This document shows positions 7,965-16,213 of a DNA stretch of 64,000 nt, in pieces (the first letter of the stretch is position 1; the number at the start of each line of letters is the position of its first letter). Below the pieces are notes generated by a model that searched no databases, was not told the DNA's origin, and was given only the letters and a program-made list of their open reading frames with translations. Source of the DNA: SIAQ01 sp964484265 (GTDB lineage Bacteria; Planctomycetota; Planctomycetia; Gemmatales; Gemmataceae); contig CAZAFH010000021.1 in assembly GCA_964484265.1 (NCBI GenBank), forward strand, positions 9,098 to 73,097, read 5' to 3'. The position numbers were made by a program, and so were the translations under genes.

Positions 7965-9836
7965 ATGCATGCCGATGGGTTCCTCAATCCGCATTTGCTC
8001 TGGGTGTTAGCCGCGCTGCCGGTCTGCGGATTGCTCATGGCCTATGCCGGGTGGCGGCGCGGGCAGGCGTTGGCGTTGCTCGGGGCGGCATCGCGGCGTT
8101 CGCTCGACATGAATCGCCGTGCACGCTGGATAATTGGCGCGTGCACGATGCTTGGGATCGCTCTCCTGGCACTGGCGAGTGCCGGGCCGCAGTGGGGCAG
8201 GGATGCCGATGCCCAGTCGCGCGCGAGGCGCGACCTTTTCGTGCTTCTCGACCTGAGCCGAAGCATGGAAGCGGAACAACCGAGCCGATCGAAGCTGGCG
8301 TTGCAATCGCTAAGCGATTTGGCCGACGAGCTTGAGCGCAACGGCGGGCATCGCGTGGCTTTCGCTTGCTTCGCGGCCAAACCCCACCTGCTCTTCCCGT
8401 TTACGCACGACACCGATCATCTGCGCCACGTACTGGGGCAGATCGCTGACCGCGACTATCCCTCGTTGGCGGTGAAAGATCCGATCTCCGGAACGCGCAT
8501 CGGCGCCGCCCTCATGCTAGCGGTCGAGACCTGCCAGGTCGCGCGCGGCACAAAGCCGATCATCGTGTTGATCTCCGATGGCGATGACCCTGTTGACGAC
8601 GGCGAATGGCGAACCGGCGCCCAGCTGGCCAGCGAACATCAGATCAAGGTGCATGTCGTCGGCGTTGGCGATCCTGTCAACGGCGACATCGTGCCGCACG
8701 GCCGTGAGCCGTTGCTCTTCGACGAGAAGCCGATTCACTCCAGGCTCAACGAAAAACTCCTGGCCGCGATCGCCGACCAGACGGGCGGGAGATACTACCC
8801 GGCTCGAACTTCGGCGCTGCCGCTTGGGGCCCTGATAGTCCACTTGCTGGAAGCCGAGGACCGGCGCGAGACGGCGCCGCTCGACCCGAAACTGCCGGCG
8901 TACGAACAGCGATATGCGTGGTTTCTATTGCCAGCGATTCTTCTACTCGTCCTGGCGAGCACGCTCGGCGCTGGCCTTCGCCCGGCGACAGTATCCGGCG
9001 GTGTGACCTCTGCAAAGCCGCGAACGCCGTCGCGTTTACGATTGGCGGCGGCAATCGTTCTGGCTGTGGTTTGTATAAGTGCAGGCAATGGCACGGCGAC
9101 GGACGATCTCATCCGTCAGGGCAACGACGCGTTTGCCGCGAAGGATTTCGAGGCGGCGCTTCGGCTTTACGAACAGGCCGAGGCGCGCACGCATGATCCG
9201 GGCCTGGTGTCGTTCAACAAGGCCGTGAGTCTCTATCAACTTGGCCGACATCGCGAGACGGTCCCATGCTTTCGGCGAGTATTGGAAGACACCGAGGCGG
9301 GTCCGGCACGGCGAGCACGGGCGTGGTTTGATCTGGGCAATGCGCTCCTGATCAGCGCCGAGAACCGAGCCGACGAGCTCGCCGAGGCCGTGAGCGCTTA
9401 CCGTGCCTGCCTGGCGCAACCCGACCTCGCGGATTCGCTGAAGGAAGGGGCTCGCCACAATCTTGAGATCGCACAGCTCCGCTGGCTGAAGGCCAGGCCT
9501 GCGTCCGTCGATCTCGGGAAGAAAAAGAAAGACGACGCCAGGCCGAAGGACTCGCCGAACCCCAATGAAAGCAAGGGGAAGAAGGAAATCTACGTTCCCG
9601 TCGAACCCGACCCGACCAAGAAATCCGACGAACAGGTTGTAATGAAGCCTGGCGGCGCCAACGACAAATTGCAGGCGGGCCGCGTGCTCGTCTTGCCCGA
9701 TGACGACGTCGTTCGGCCATTATCTCCGGAAGACACGCAGCGCACCCTCGAAGAGCTGGCACGGCGCATCGCGGCGGCGCGGCGGAACCTGCACCATTCG
9801 CTCGGGCCCGCACGCCTGCTGACGAAAGACTGGTGA
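7965..9836 (+). CDS. batB: BatB/BatC-like fusion: VWA domain plus TPR repeats
   Basis: Several in-frame starts exist. I choose the ATG at 7965 because AAGGGGA ends 8 bases upstream. Starts further upstream overlap batA by up to 52 bp. Membrane helices flank a VWA domain whose MIDAS is 'DLSRS' ('VLLDLSRSMEAEQ'), with 'IIVLISDGDDPVDDG'. After a third helix the protein continues into TPR units ('LIRQGNDAFAAKDFEAALRLYEQ', 'SFNKAVSLYQLGRHRETVPCF') and a Lys-rich tail. The sequence thus combines BatB and BatC, which are separate genes in many bacteria. The stop is followed four bases later by the next start. Confidence 0.8.
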   Translation: MHADGFLNPHLLWVLAALPVCGLLMAYAGWRRGQALALLGAASRRSLDMNRRARWIIGACTMLGIALLALASAGPQWGRDADAQSRARRDLFVLLDLSRSMEAEQPSRSKLALQSLSDLADELERNGGHRVAFACFAAKPHLLFPFTHDTDHLRHVLGQIADRDYPSLAVKDPISGTRIGAALMLAVETCQVARGTKPIIVLISDGDDPVDDGEWRTGAQLASEHQIKVHVVGVGDPVNGDIVPHGREPLLFDEKPIHSRLNEKLLAAIADQTGGRYYPARTSALPLGALIVHLLEAEDRRETAPLDPKLPAYEQRYAWFLLPAILLLVLASTLGAGLRPATVSGGVTSAKPRTPSRLRLAAAIVLAVVCISAGNGTATDDLIRQGNDAFAAKDFEAALRLYEQAEARTHDPGLVSFNKAVSLYQLGRHRETVPCFRRVLEDTEAGPARRARAWFDLGNALLISAENRADELAEAVSAYRACLAQPDLADSLKEGARHNLEIAQLRWLKARPASVDLGKKKKDDARPKDSPNPNESKGKKEIYVPVEPDPTKKSDEQVVMKPGGANDKLQAGRVLVLPDDDVVRPLSPEDTQRTLEELARRIAAARRNLHHSLGPARLLTKDW

Positions 9837-9840
9837 TGCC

Positions 9841-10827
9841 ATGCGCCTCGTCGCGATTGTATGTTTGTTTGCCTTTTCCGCAATTGCGTTCGGGCAACCT
9901 TCGCCTGAGGATCCGCCCGCCGCGGATCGCCCGGTCGATTTCAGCAACATCGTCGGCAACTGGGCAATGCGGCTCGAGGCGACGCCGACCGAAGCGCGCG
10001 TCGAAGAGCCGATCACGCTGCGCGTCCTCCTCATCGGCGACGGTCCTGCCAAGTACGCTCCCAGCAGCAAGTACCTCAAGCTTTTCCCCGAATCATTTGA
10101 AACGGATTTCTACCTCCAGGAAATGCGCGACGAGCATCGCGTCCTGCCCGAAGCCAAGACCTGGCTTTTCGTCTATCGGCTAAAGCCCAAGCACGAGAAG
10201 ATTCGCGAGATCGATGGTATCACGTTGTGGTACTACAACCCAAATTCGCCGGGCAACCGGAAATTCATCCCGATCTTCGCGCCGCCCATCTCGATAACGG
10301 TTGGACCAAAGCAGACGCCAAAGATCGATGTCGAAGTCAAGGAGATCGTGTTGCCGAAGTCGTATTATGTCGTCCCGGACTCGGATGCGGTGATCGAGCG
10401 CGGCGTGCCGTTTACGATTTCTGGGCGTGATGTTGCGCTGGCTCTCGGCCTGCCGCCGGTGCTTTGCGGCTTGTTCGTTTTCGGCTGGCGGCTCTGTTTT
10501 CCGACGGGTGCCGCGAGAGCCAGGTGGATTCGCCGGCACGCGGCGAGGGTAGCGTTCTTGGCGTTGCACCAGCCACGCGCTGCCATTGTTCAGTATCTTG
10601 CCGACCGCGTCGACTTCGAACCGCGTGATCCGACTCCGGCGGAGGCAGGCGAATTTCTACGGCGGCGAGGTTGCGCCGCTACCGCCTGCTCGGCGGTCGA
10701 GCGCTTCTTCACGGCATGCGATGCCGGTCGCTTCTCAGGGACGCCTATCGGCGATCGCCAACACCTTGTGGACCTGGCACGCCAGGTGATCGAAGTATTG
10801 GAGGCCGATCCATGCCTGCAATCCTGA
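9841..10827 (+). CDS. BatD-like exported membrane protein
   Basis: This 328-residue protein has a signal peptide (MRLVAIVCLFAFSAIAFGQ), a beta-rich periplasmic region and one transmembrane helix (about 198-217). A cytoplasmic helical tail of ~100 residues follows. Position and topology fit BatD, the oxygen-tolerance family member usually found between batC and batE. Sequence resemblance is weak, so context carries much of the call. Its 3' end overlaps the next gene by 16 bp, implying translational coupling. Confidence 0.6.
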   Translation: MRLVAIVCLFAFSAIAFGQPSPEDPPAADRPVDFSNIVGNWAMRLEATPTEARVEEPITLRVLLIGDGPAKYAPSSKYLKLFPESFETDFYLQEMRDEHRVLPEAKTWLFVYRLKPKHEKIREIDGITLWYYNPNSPGNRKFIPIFAPPISITVGPKQTPKIDVEVKEIVLPKSYYVVPDSDAVIERGVPFTISGRDVALALGLPPVLCGLFVFGWRLCFPTGAARARWIRRHAARVAFLALHQPRAAIVQYLADRVDFEPRDPTPAEAGEFLRRRGCAATACSAVERFFTACDAGRFSGTPIGDRQHLVDLARQVIEVLEADPCLQS

Positions 10828-11615
10828 TCGGTTGGACATTGTTGTTCAGTTCGTACGCACCTCCGCCAAGCGACGAAGAAATCGTGGCTGCGGCGACGAG
10901 GGAATTCGACGCTGGCGTTCGGCACAAGCGCCGCTTTTTCGAGGCGCGGAAACACTACGAATCAGCTGCCAACGCTTATTTTCACCTGCACCAACGCGGG
11001 GTTCGCAACGTCGAATTGTATCGCGGCCTCGGAAATGCGTGGGCGCTGGCGGACCGCTGGCCCGATGCGATCTGGGCCTGCCAGATGGGCCTCGCGCTGG
11101 CGCCAAACGACGCGCCGTTGCGCGAGCATCTCGCCGATCTCCGGGCAATGGTGCTGCTTCCGCCCGACGGTCAAGGCCGAACGCCGCCGGACCGCTGGCC
11201 TATGTGGCTCCCACGCCTTACCGCCCGCGCTTCCTGGTGGATTGCGGTCGTCGCTTACTGCCTCGTTTGCTGCGCCATCGCAGGTTGCGTTCTGTTTCGA
11301 ACACGCCGGTCGATCGGTTTCGGCGCCTCGGCTCTAATTGTCGCCGTCCTCGCCAGCGTCAGCCTTTGGCTCGCCCTGGATCGGCAGCGCCTGGATCGCG
11401 AAACACCCCTTGGCGTTCTGATCGACAACACGCCGTTTCGTACTGGCAATGGCAATGGCTATCCCCAGCATCAAAGCGTCCCCGTGCTCCTGCGCGGAAT
11501 TGAGTCTCGCGTCCTCCACCGTCGCGGTGAATGGTTGCAGGTAGCGCTATCAACGGGTGAAATCGGCTGGGTTCCGAATGCGAGCGTGCTCGTCGTCCGC
11601 CTGGAAACCGAGTGA
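10812..11615 (+). CDS. BatE-like TPR and SH3-domain membrane protein
   Basis: The ATG at 10812 has GGAGG just upstream and overlaps the stop of the BatD-like gene, so I prefer it to the longer frame from 10671. The ~267-residue product has an N-terminal signal or helix, a TPR-like segment ('ESAANAYFHLHQRG...YRGLGNAWALADRWPDAI') and two transmembrane helices (about 137-156 and 164-181). The C-terminal SH3-like domain ends 'WLQVALSTGEIGWVPNASV'. TPR, membrane and SH3 in this order matches BatE. It ends two bases before the convergent glycosyltransferase gene. Confidence 0.7.
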   Translation: MPAILIGWTLLFSSYAPPPSDEEIVAAATREFDAGVRHKRRFFEARKHYESAANAYFHLHQRGVRNVELYRGLGNAWALADRWPDAIWACQMGLALAPNDAPLREHLADLRAMVLLPPDGQGRTPPDRWPMWLPRLTARASWWIAVVAYCLVCCAIAGCVLFRTRRSIGFGASALIVAVLASVSLWLALDRQRLDRETPLGVLIDNTPFRTGNGNGYPQHQSVPVLLRGIESRVLHRRGEWLQVALSTGEIGWVPNASVLVVRLETE

Positions 11616-11617
11616 TG

Positions 11618-12691
11618 CTACGCGCTGCGCACATCGATCTGCCGAGCGCTTCGCAAAGTGCGTTCCAGTGCAGGCCAAAGGCGGTCCGGTGTTAGCTCGG
11701 CCATGCAGATCATCTTATTGCACGTCTTGAGATAGCTGCCCTTGCACGCGACCGATGTCTCCACGGCCTGCGCGAGTTGGCCATACGGCCCGGTGCGTTC
11801 GACGAGCGTGCAGGTATAAGGGGCGACGACGGGCCGACCGAGCGCGACCGCCAAATGCAGCGGACCGGTGTCGTTGGCGATCATCACGTCTGTTTCGCTT
11901 AGTAGCGCGACGAGTTGAGGCAAGGTCGTCTTGCCCGTGAGTTGAATTTTCGATCCGACGATCTGCCGAGCTGCGTCCTCCGCGAGCGAAGCCTCTTCCG
12001 GCGCGCCGACGAGAATTGCCGTGCCGCCGAACTGACTCTGTGCGCGATTGACAAGAGCGGCGAAATGTTCCGGCGGCCAGCGCTTCGTCAGCCAGCGCGA
12101 GCCGACACCAACCGCCAGCCAGGGCCGAGGCATTGGAGTCAACGTGTTGATCGCCCAGGCGCGCGCCATCGGCTGCACGGGCACATCGAATCGCTTCACC
12201 GCCGGCGCGTCGCCCAGCGCTTCAATGACTCGCCAGTAGCGATCGACCGCGAGCGTGACATCCGTACGATCGTCGATGCGATGCGTGTACGCAAGAGACG
12301 CTCCTTCGCGTGCCGAGGCCAGGCCGATGCGGACCGCCGCACCGGTCGCGCGCGTCATGATGCCCGTGCGTAGAAGTCCCTGAAGGTCGATGACGAGATC
12401 GAAACGCTGCTGGCGAAGCTCGCGCAGAAATCGCAGGAACGTGACGCTGCCCGTCAGCACGTTCTTCCGAATGGCGCCGCGATCGAACGTGATGATGCTG
12501 TTGAGATCGACATGCCCTTCGAGTATCGGCGCGTAGAATTTGTTGACAATCCAGGAGATTTGGGCAAGGGGAAAGCGCTGACGCAGAGCGGATAAGACAG
12601 GTAGTGCGTGGGCAATATCGCCCAGCGCGCTCGGCTTGATGATGGCGATACTTGCTGGCGTGTGCTGAAGCTCAATGGTCCGCGTCAACAT
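11618..12691 (-). CDS. Glycosyltransferase family 9 (heptosyltransferase-like)
   Basis: The 357-residue sequence has the GT9 hallmarks: an N-terminal 'IIKPSALGDIAHALPVLSALR' nucleotide-binding region, 'DLVIDLQGLLRTGIMTRATGA', and the C-terminal donor-site motif 'ANDTGPLHLAVALGRPVVA'. Enzymes of this family transfer heptose or related sugars from ADP- or GDP-sugars to lipopolysaccharide core or glycans at the cytoplasmic face of the membrane. AAGGGATT upstream supports the ATG. It may be co-transcribed with the MFS gene behind it, although the 22-bp hairpin at 12785-12842 lies between them. Confidence 0.85.
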   Translation of the reverse strand: MLTRTIELQHTPASIAIIKPSALGDIAHALPVLSALRQRFPLAQISWIVNKFYAPILEGHVDLNSIITFDRGAIRKNVLTGSVTFLRFLRELRQQRFDLVIDLQGLLRTGIMTRATGAAVRIGLASAREGASLAYTHRIDDRTDVTLAVDRYWRVIEALGDAPAVKRFDVPVQPMARAWAINTLTPMPRPWLAVGVGSRWLTKRWPPEHFAALVNRAQSQFGGTAILVGAPEEASLAEDAARQIVGSKIQLTGKTTLPQLVALLSETDVMIANDTGPLHLAVALGRPVVAPYTCTLVERTGPYGQLAQAVETSVACKGSYLKTCNKMICMAELTPDRLWPALERTLRSARQIDVRSA

Positions 12692-12784
12692 TTGGCGAAT
12701 CCCTTCGCGCGATCGATTGCAATCTCGCTCGCCACAGGCGAACGGCTAAGTGACGCTCGAAAAAGAACTTCCCGATTTGCATTT

Positions 12785-12842
12785 GCCGCTTGCGGCTTAG
12801 CGCTCAACAGGGCACCATGCTGAGCGCTAAGCCGCAAGCGGC
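12785..12842. repeat. Perfect 22-bp inverted repeat (REP-like)
   Basis: The arms at 12785-12806 and 12821-12842 are exact complements separated by 14 bases. They begin GCCGCTTGCGGCTTAGC. It lies between the stop of the MFS gene and the start of the glycosyltransferase gene, where it could attenuate read-through. There is no T-tract. One arm recurs at 6810-6834. Confidence 0.85.
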
Positions 12843-12870
12843 AGACACGGAAGTTATTTTTCAAGCCGCC

Positions 12871-14232
12871 CTAAACGGCCTTTGGCTCGGAGTGCCGAAT
12901 CTTTGGCAGCATGGGCAGCATGCATACTAACAAAAACGCGCCGGCGATGTAAGGCAGAAGATGCGTGTCGGTTGCCTTGTACAGCGTCACGCCGAAAACC
13001 GGGCCGAGAATTCGTGCGAGCGCCGACGCCGACTGATTGACGCCGAGGATCTCGCCCTGACGGTCCGCCGATGTCCGCCGCGAGATCAGCGCCTGGGCCG
13101 ACGGCGTGACAAAGGCAAACCCCACCACGGCTGCGATAAGCGCGAGGTAGAGCACCGGCTGATGCCAACCTGGCGCGTCAGGTATGTCGGTCGTTCCCGG
13201 ATTCGCGGCGCGAAATTCAGCCAGCCGCACCGCGGCATCCCAACTCAGCCAACCTAGAAGGGCGACGCCGACCGCCATGCACGCAATGCCCACGCCGATA
13301 AACGTCGGCTCGCTGACGCGCGACGCCAGCCGGCGATACAGCACGCCCTGGGTAAGCATCAGCACGAAGCCGATGAACGCGAAGATCAGAAAGCTATTGT
13401 GCTCGTCAAAGTGAAACGTGTCGCGCAGGAAAAGCGACAGCGTCACTTCGAAGGCGCCAAAGCCCAGGCTCGCCATGAAGAAGACGAGAATGACCGGACC
13501 GATTGCCGAATCGGTGAGTGCGTGATGCAGGGCGGAGGGATCGAGGATGTGCTTTCGCGTCGTGGAGTCGCCATTGAAGACGCGCGTCTCGGGCAGCAGC
13601 ACGAGACCCAGAAGCCAGGCCAATCCCGACAAACCCGCCGCCGTGTAGCCGATGATCGGCATCTGGTCGCCGCTGAAATAAAGACACGCGAAGCCGATGA
13701 GCGGCCCGAACGTGAAGCCGATGCCGAAGGCGGCTCCGATCAGCGCCATGCCGTGCTTGCGTTTTTCCGGCGCCGTCGAATCCGCGATCACCGCCTGGGC
13801 GGTCGAAATCGTCGCCCCCGCAACCCCAGCTCCTATGCGTGCAGCGAAAAACAGAGCCAACGCCAGGGCCGCATTGGTCTCCGGCGATAGCGAAGCGGCG
13901 TAGCCGAACAGGCCATAAAACGCGACCGACCCGAGCAAGCCAACCAGCAAAACCGGGCGGCGGCCGATGCGGTCAGAAAGCCGGCCCCAAATCGGCGCGA
14001 ACAAGAACTGCATCAGCGAAAACGACGACATCAGCAACCCGACGACCAGGCCGATCTCCCATGTCGCGGCGGGCAGGACTGTTCGCACATAGCCTTCCGC
14101 GATGCGAGGCAGAAGCGGCAAAATAATGCCGAAGCCCAGCAGATCAATGAAGACGACAAGAAAAACAATAAACATGGCCGAGCGGTTCGATCGCGGTTCG
14201 GCAGGTGTGGCTTGAGTGGCAGGTGTTTCCAT
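12871..14232 (-). CDS. MFS transporter, DHA1/TetA-like exporter
   Basis: About 453 residues with twelve predicted helices. The first is 'IVFLVVFIDLLGFGIILPLLP', which is typical of the TetA/MdtG group. Loop 2-3 carries the MFS motif A 'GRLSDRIGRRPVLL', and helix 5 has the antiporter motif C-like 'GAGVAGATIS'. It is probably a proton-coupled drug or small-molecule exporter in the inner membrane. The ATG at 14232 is chosen; an in-frame GTG at 14250 would add six residues. Neither has a clear ribosome binding site. Confidence 0.85.
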   Translation of the reverse strand: METPATQATPAEPRSNRSAMFIVFLVVFIDLLGFGIILPLLPRIAEGYVRTVLPAATWEIGLVVGLLMSSFSLMQFLFAPIWGRLSDRIGRRPVLLVGLLGSVAFYGLFGYAASLSPETNAALALALFFAARIGAGVAGATISTAQAVIADSTAPEKRKHGMALIGAAFGIGFTFGPLIGFACLYFSGDQMPIIGYTAAGLSGLAWLLGLVLLPETRVFNGDSTTRKHILDPSALHHALTDSAIGPVILVFFMASLGFGAFEVTLSLFLRDTFHFDEHNSFLIFAFIGFVLMLTQGVLYRRLASRVSEPTFIGVGIACMAVGVALLGWLSWDAAVRLAEFRAANPGTTDIPDAPGWHQPVLYLALIAAVVGFAFVTPSAQALISRRTSADRQGEILGVNQSASALARILGPVFGVTLYKATDTHLLPYIAGAFLLVCMLPMLPKIRHSEPKAV

Positions 14233-14385
14233 GATTGGTCGGCGGTTCACTCAGTGTGGCAGTACGGGTGGGAACGCGGATAAGAATAGTTTACGAATTC
14301 AACCGCAAAGAAGCCCGCGCAGGCATCGGCACTTTTCAAGCTCCGTAAGGGCCGAAACGGATGATATAATAAAAACAGGAAAAGA

Positions 14386-14607
14386 TTAGAGGAATCGCTC
14401 CTGGGACGTAAAAGCGACATCCGAGAGATCGACGCCATTGCCAAGAAATTCGGCATGGATCCGGAAACGCGACAAGAGTTTGGTGATTTCATCGAAGAGT
14501 GCAAACGGATCGGCGATCGCGGCACCAAAAACTCGCGTGGGGATTTCACCTGGAGCGAATTGGAAAAAAAGGCACGCGAATTTCTCGGTCAGGATGGTTC
14601 AAACTGA
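14386..14607 (+). pseudogene. Orphan RHS-type C-terminal tip domain (remnant or non-canonical ORF)
   Basis: This frame has no ATG/GTG/TTG at its beginning. It encodes 'GRKSDIREIDAIAKKFGMD', then 'FGDFIEECKRIGDRGTKN', then 'FTWSELEKKAREFLG'. The pattern resembles short domains found at the extreme C-termini of RHS/polymorphic-toxin proteins. AGAGGA at 14388-14393 lies 7 bases before a CTG at 14401; the first ATG is at 14455. It may be a displaced toxin tip left behind when the parent gene was lost. Its stop overlaps the start of the next ORF by 14 bases. The family match is from memory of the motif pattern. Confidence 0.45.
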
Positions 14608-15220
14608 AAACGCCTGCCAAGAGAATGAATTTATGTTGGGAACAATCGACTTCCGTGGCACGCATCAAGAATCGGCCGACTGCTTCATGCTCGAAGTCGC
14701 GGTCCAGCAACTTGTGGGCCAGCCTTTCTTGCAATTTCGTTTTTCCTATGGCGACGAAATGACGGTGCATCTCGGCGAACCCAAGGCCTATTCTTCGCCA
14801 AAAATGAAACATCTGACCAAAGGCTCGTACATCCTCGCGCTGCGGGCTTCGAATTGGTATCTCACCGCAGCAGGGCGACCCGTGCCGGTTGTAGGCGGAA
14901 ACGACGATTCGCCTCAGTTCGCAGAAGGCGTAGTGCCATTAACTCCGGAAGCGGTGGAGCGAGCAGATTACGTAAAGCGTGACGCTATCGTCACGTCGGT
15001 GGTTATATCTGAATGCCAAAATGGTTTCGCGTTGTCGCTGTCGTTCTCCGATGGTTCGCTGCTGCGCGTATTGCCAAGCCATGCACAATCGCCTGATACC
15101 GGCGGCGATGTCGCGGATTGGGAGTTGTTTACGCCATACCAGCGTGTGTTGACTGTCGGCCCTGGTTCGCGCTGGTGCTATCTGCCGTCTCGACAGACCG
15201 AGACTGCAAACATCCTTTGA
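14594..15220 (+). CDS. Uncharacterised 208-residue protein, possible immunity partner
   Basis: I do not recognise this family. It is a soluble, mostly beta-predicted protein of about 208 residues without signal peptide or membrane helix. The ATG at 14594 overlaps the end of the toxin-tip-like frame by 14 bases, an arrangement typical of translationally coupled toxin-immunity pairs. An alternative ATG lies at 14633. By position it could be the immunity protein for the tip domain upstream, but nothing in the sequence proves this. It is convergent with the SGNH hydrolase, which ends 19 bases on. Confidence 0.6.
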   Translation: MVQTENACQENEFMLGTIDFRGTHQESADCFMLEVAVQQLVGQPFLQFRFSYGDEMTVHLGEPKAYSSPKMKHLTKGSYILALRASNWYLTAAGRPVPVVGGNDDSPQFAEGVVPLTPEAVERADYVKRDAIVTSVVISECQNGFALSLSFSDGSLLRVLPSHAQSPDTGGDVADWELFTPYQRVLTVGPGSRWCYLPSRQTETANIL

Positions 15221-15238
15221 CACGCCATTGACCGGTCT

Positions 15239-15910
15239 CTACTTCTTCAGCACCTTGCCTATCGCCGTTGCCACGCGTTCTGCCAACGCCTCCGAGCCTT
15301 TGGCCGAAAAGTGCACGTTCACCGGCATCTGGATCTTGTCAAGTTGCGGCAAGGCGAAAGCGTACAGGTCGTTGATGGCGATGCCGTTCTCGTCCATGAT
15401 CTTTTTCGCGACGGCGTTGTACGCGATCACGTCGGCATTCTTGCGCGGCGGGTTCAGCTTGCCCTCGGGCACGGGAGTCGTGCTGGCCCAGATGAGCGTC
15501 GCGCCGGTGGCTTTCATCGTCTTCACCAGTTGCCTAAGGTTCTTCTCGTATTCGTCGATGGGCACCTGGTGTTTGCCCGTGCCGAGCTTGAGGTCGTGCA
15601 GGCCCCAGTTGAAATGGATGACGTTCCACTTGCCGTCGCCCAGCCATTTGTCGATCTTCTTGGTGCCGTTATCGGAAGGCCCGCCATTCTCGGGGATGCG
15701 ATGGACGTTCGCCTTGCCGGCGAGCAGCTTGCGCGTTGGTGCGGTGTAGCCGATCGAAATCGAATCGCCGATGATCAGCACGCGAGGCAGATTGGGATCG
15801 TCCTTGACCACGTCAGGAGCGGCTTTCTTTTTCTTCTTATCCTGTGCCGAACTGCTGTCGGAAAGGAAGACGCAGGTCGCGGCGAGGAGAATGGCAAACA
15901 CAAATCTCAT
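15239..15910 (-). CDS. Exported SGNH/GDSL-family hydrolase
   Basis: A signal peptide (about 1-22) and a short Lys-rich linker precede an SGNH fold of ~190 residues. Block I is 'VLIIGDSISIGY' with the nucleophile Ser, block III is 'FNWGLHDL', and block V is 'VNVHFSAKG' with the catalytic His. The Asp normally three residues before that His is Val here, as in a subset of planctomycete relatives, so a Ser-His dyad is likely. Such enzymes deacylate carbohydrates or lipids outside the cytoplasm. AGAGGGAC upstream supports the ATG. Confidence 0.8.
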   Translation of the reverse strand: MRFVFAILLAATCVFLSDSSSAQDKKKKKAAPDVVKDDPNLPRVLIIGDSISIGYTAPTRKLLAGKANVHRIPENGGPSDNGTKKIDKWLGDGKWNVIHFNWGLHDLKLGTGKHQVPIDEYEKNLRQLVKTMKATGATLIWASTTPVPEGKLNPPRKNADVIAYNAVAKKIMDENGIAINDLYAFALPQLDKIQMPVNVHFSAKGSEALAERVATAIGKVLKK

Positions 15911-15986
15911 GGTGGTGTCCCTCTTAATTCTACTTCGCTGGATTCGTAAATATGAACTCCGTAACCGCTGGTCTGCAATGCAATCG

Positions 15987-16143
15987 CTCCCCTCTCCCGC
16001 CGGGAGAGGGGTAGGGGGTGAGGGTCGCCTGGCTTTTGCTAAGTTGCATAAGTTTCCGCGAAGGTTCTCGACTGTAAATATACTGAAACGGCGCGAGTCA
16101 AGCGTCCCTCACCCCCGGCCCCTCTCCCGGAGGGAGAGGGGAG
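15987..16143. repeat. Inverted repeat of the GC-rich 'ctcccctctccc' family
   Basis: Arms at 15987-16024 and 16106-16143 are near-perfect complements (CTCCCCTCTCCC... and its complement), each also partly self-complementary. They fill the gap between the SGNH hydrolase promoter and the end of the ArnT-like gene. Two related elements, inverted to each other, lie at 55736-55815 and 56002-56087. Confidence 0.8.
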
Positions 16144-16213
16144 AAAGTAGCGCTGTAGTATTAATAGTGTTGAGCTACACTCAATCTACGCCTTCCGGCA
16201 AGAATGTCTCTGC

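Noticed and set aside
15961..16150. CRISPR-like array
   Set aside because: The repeats are two inverted arms with a single spacer, not regularly spaced direct repeats.
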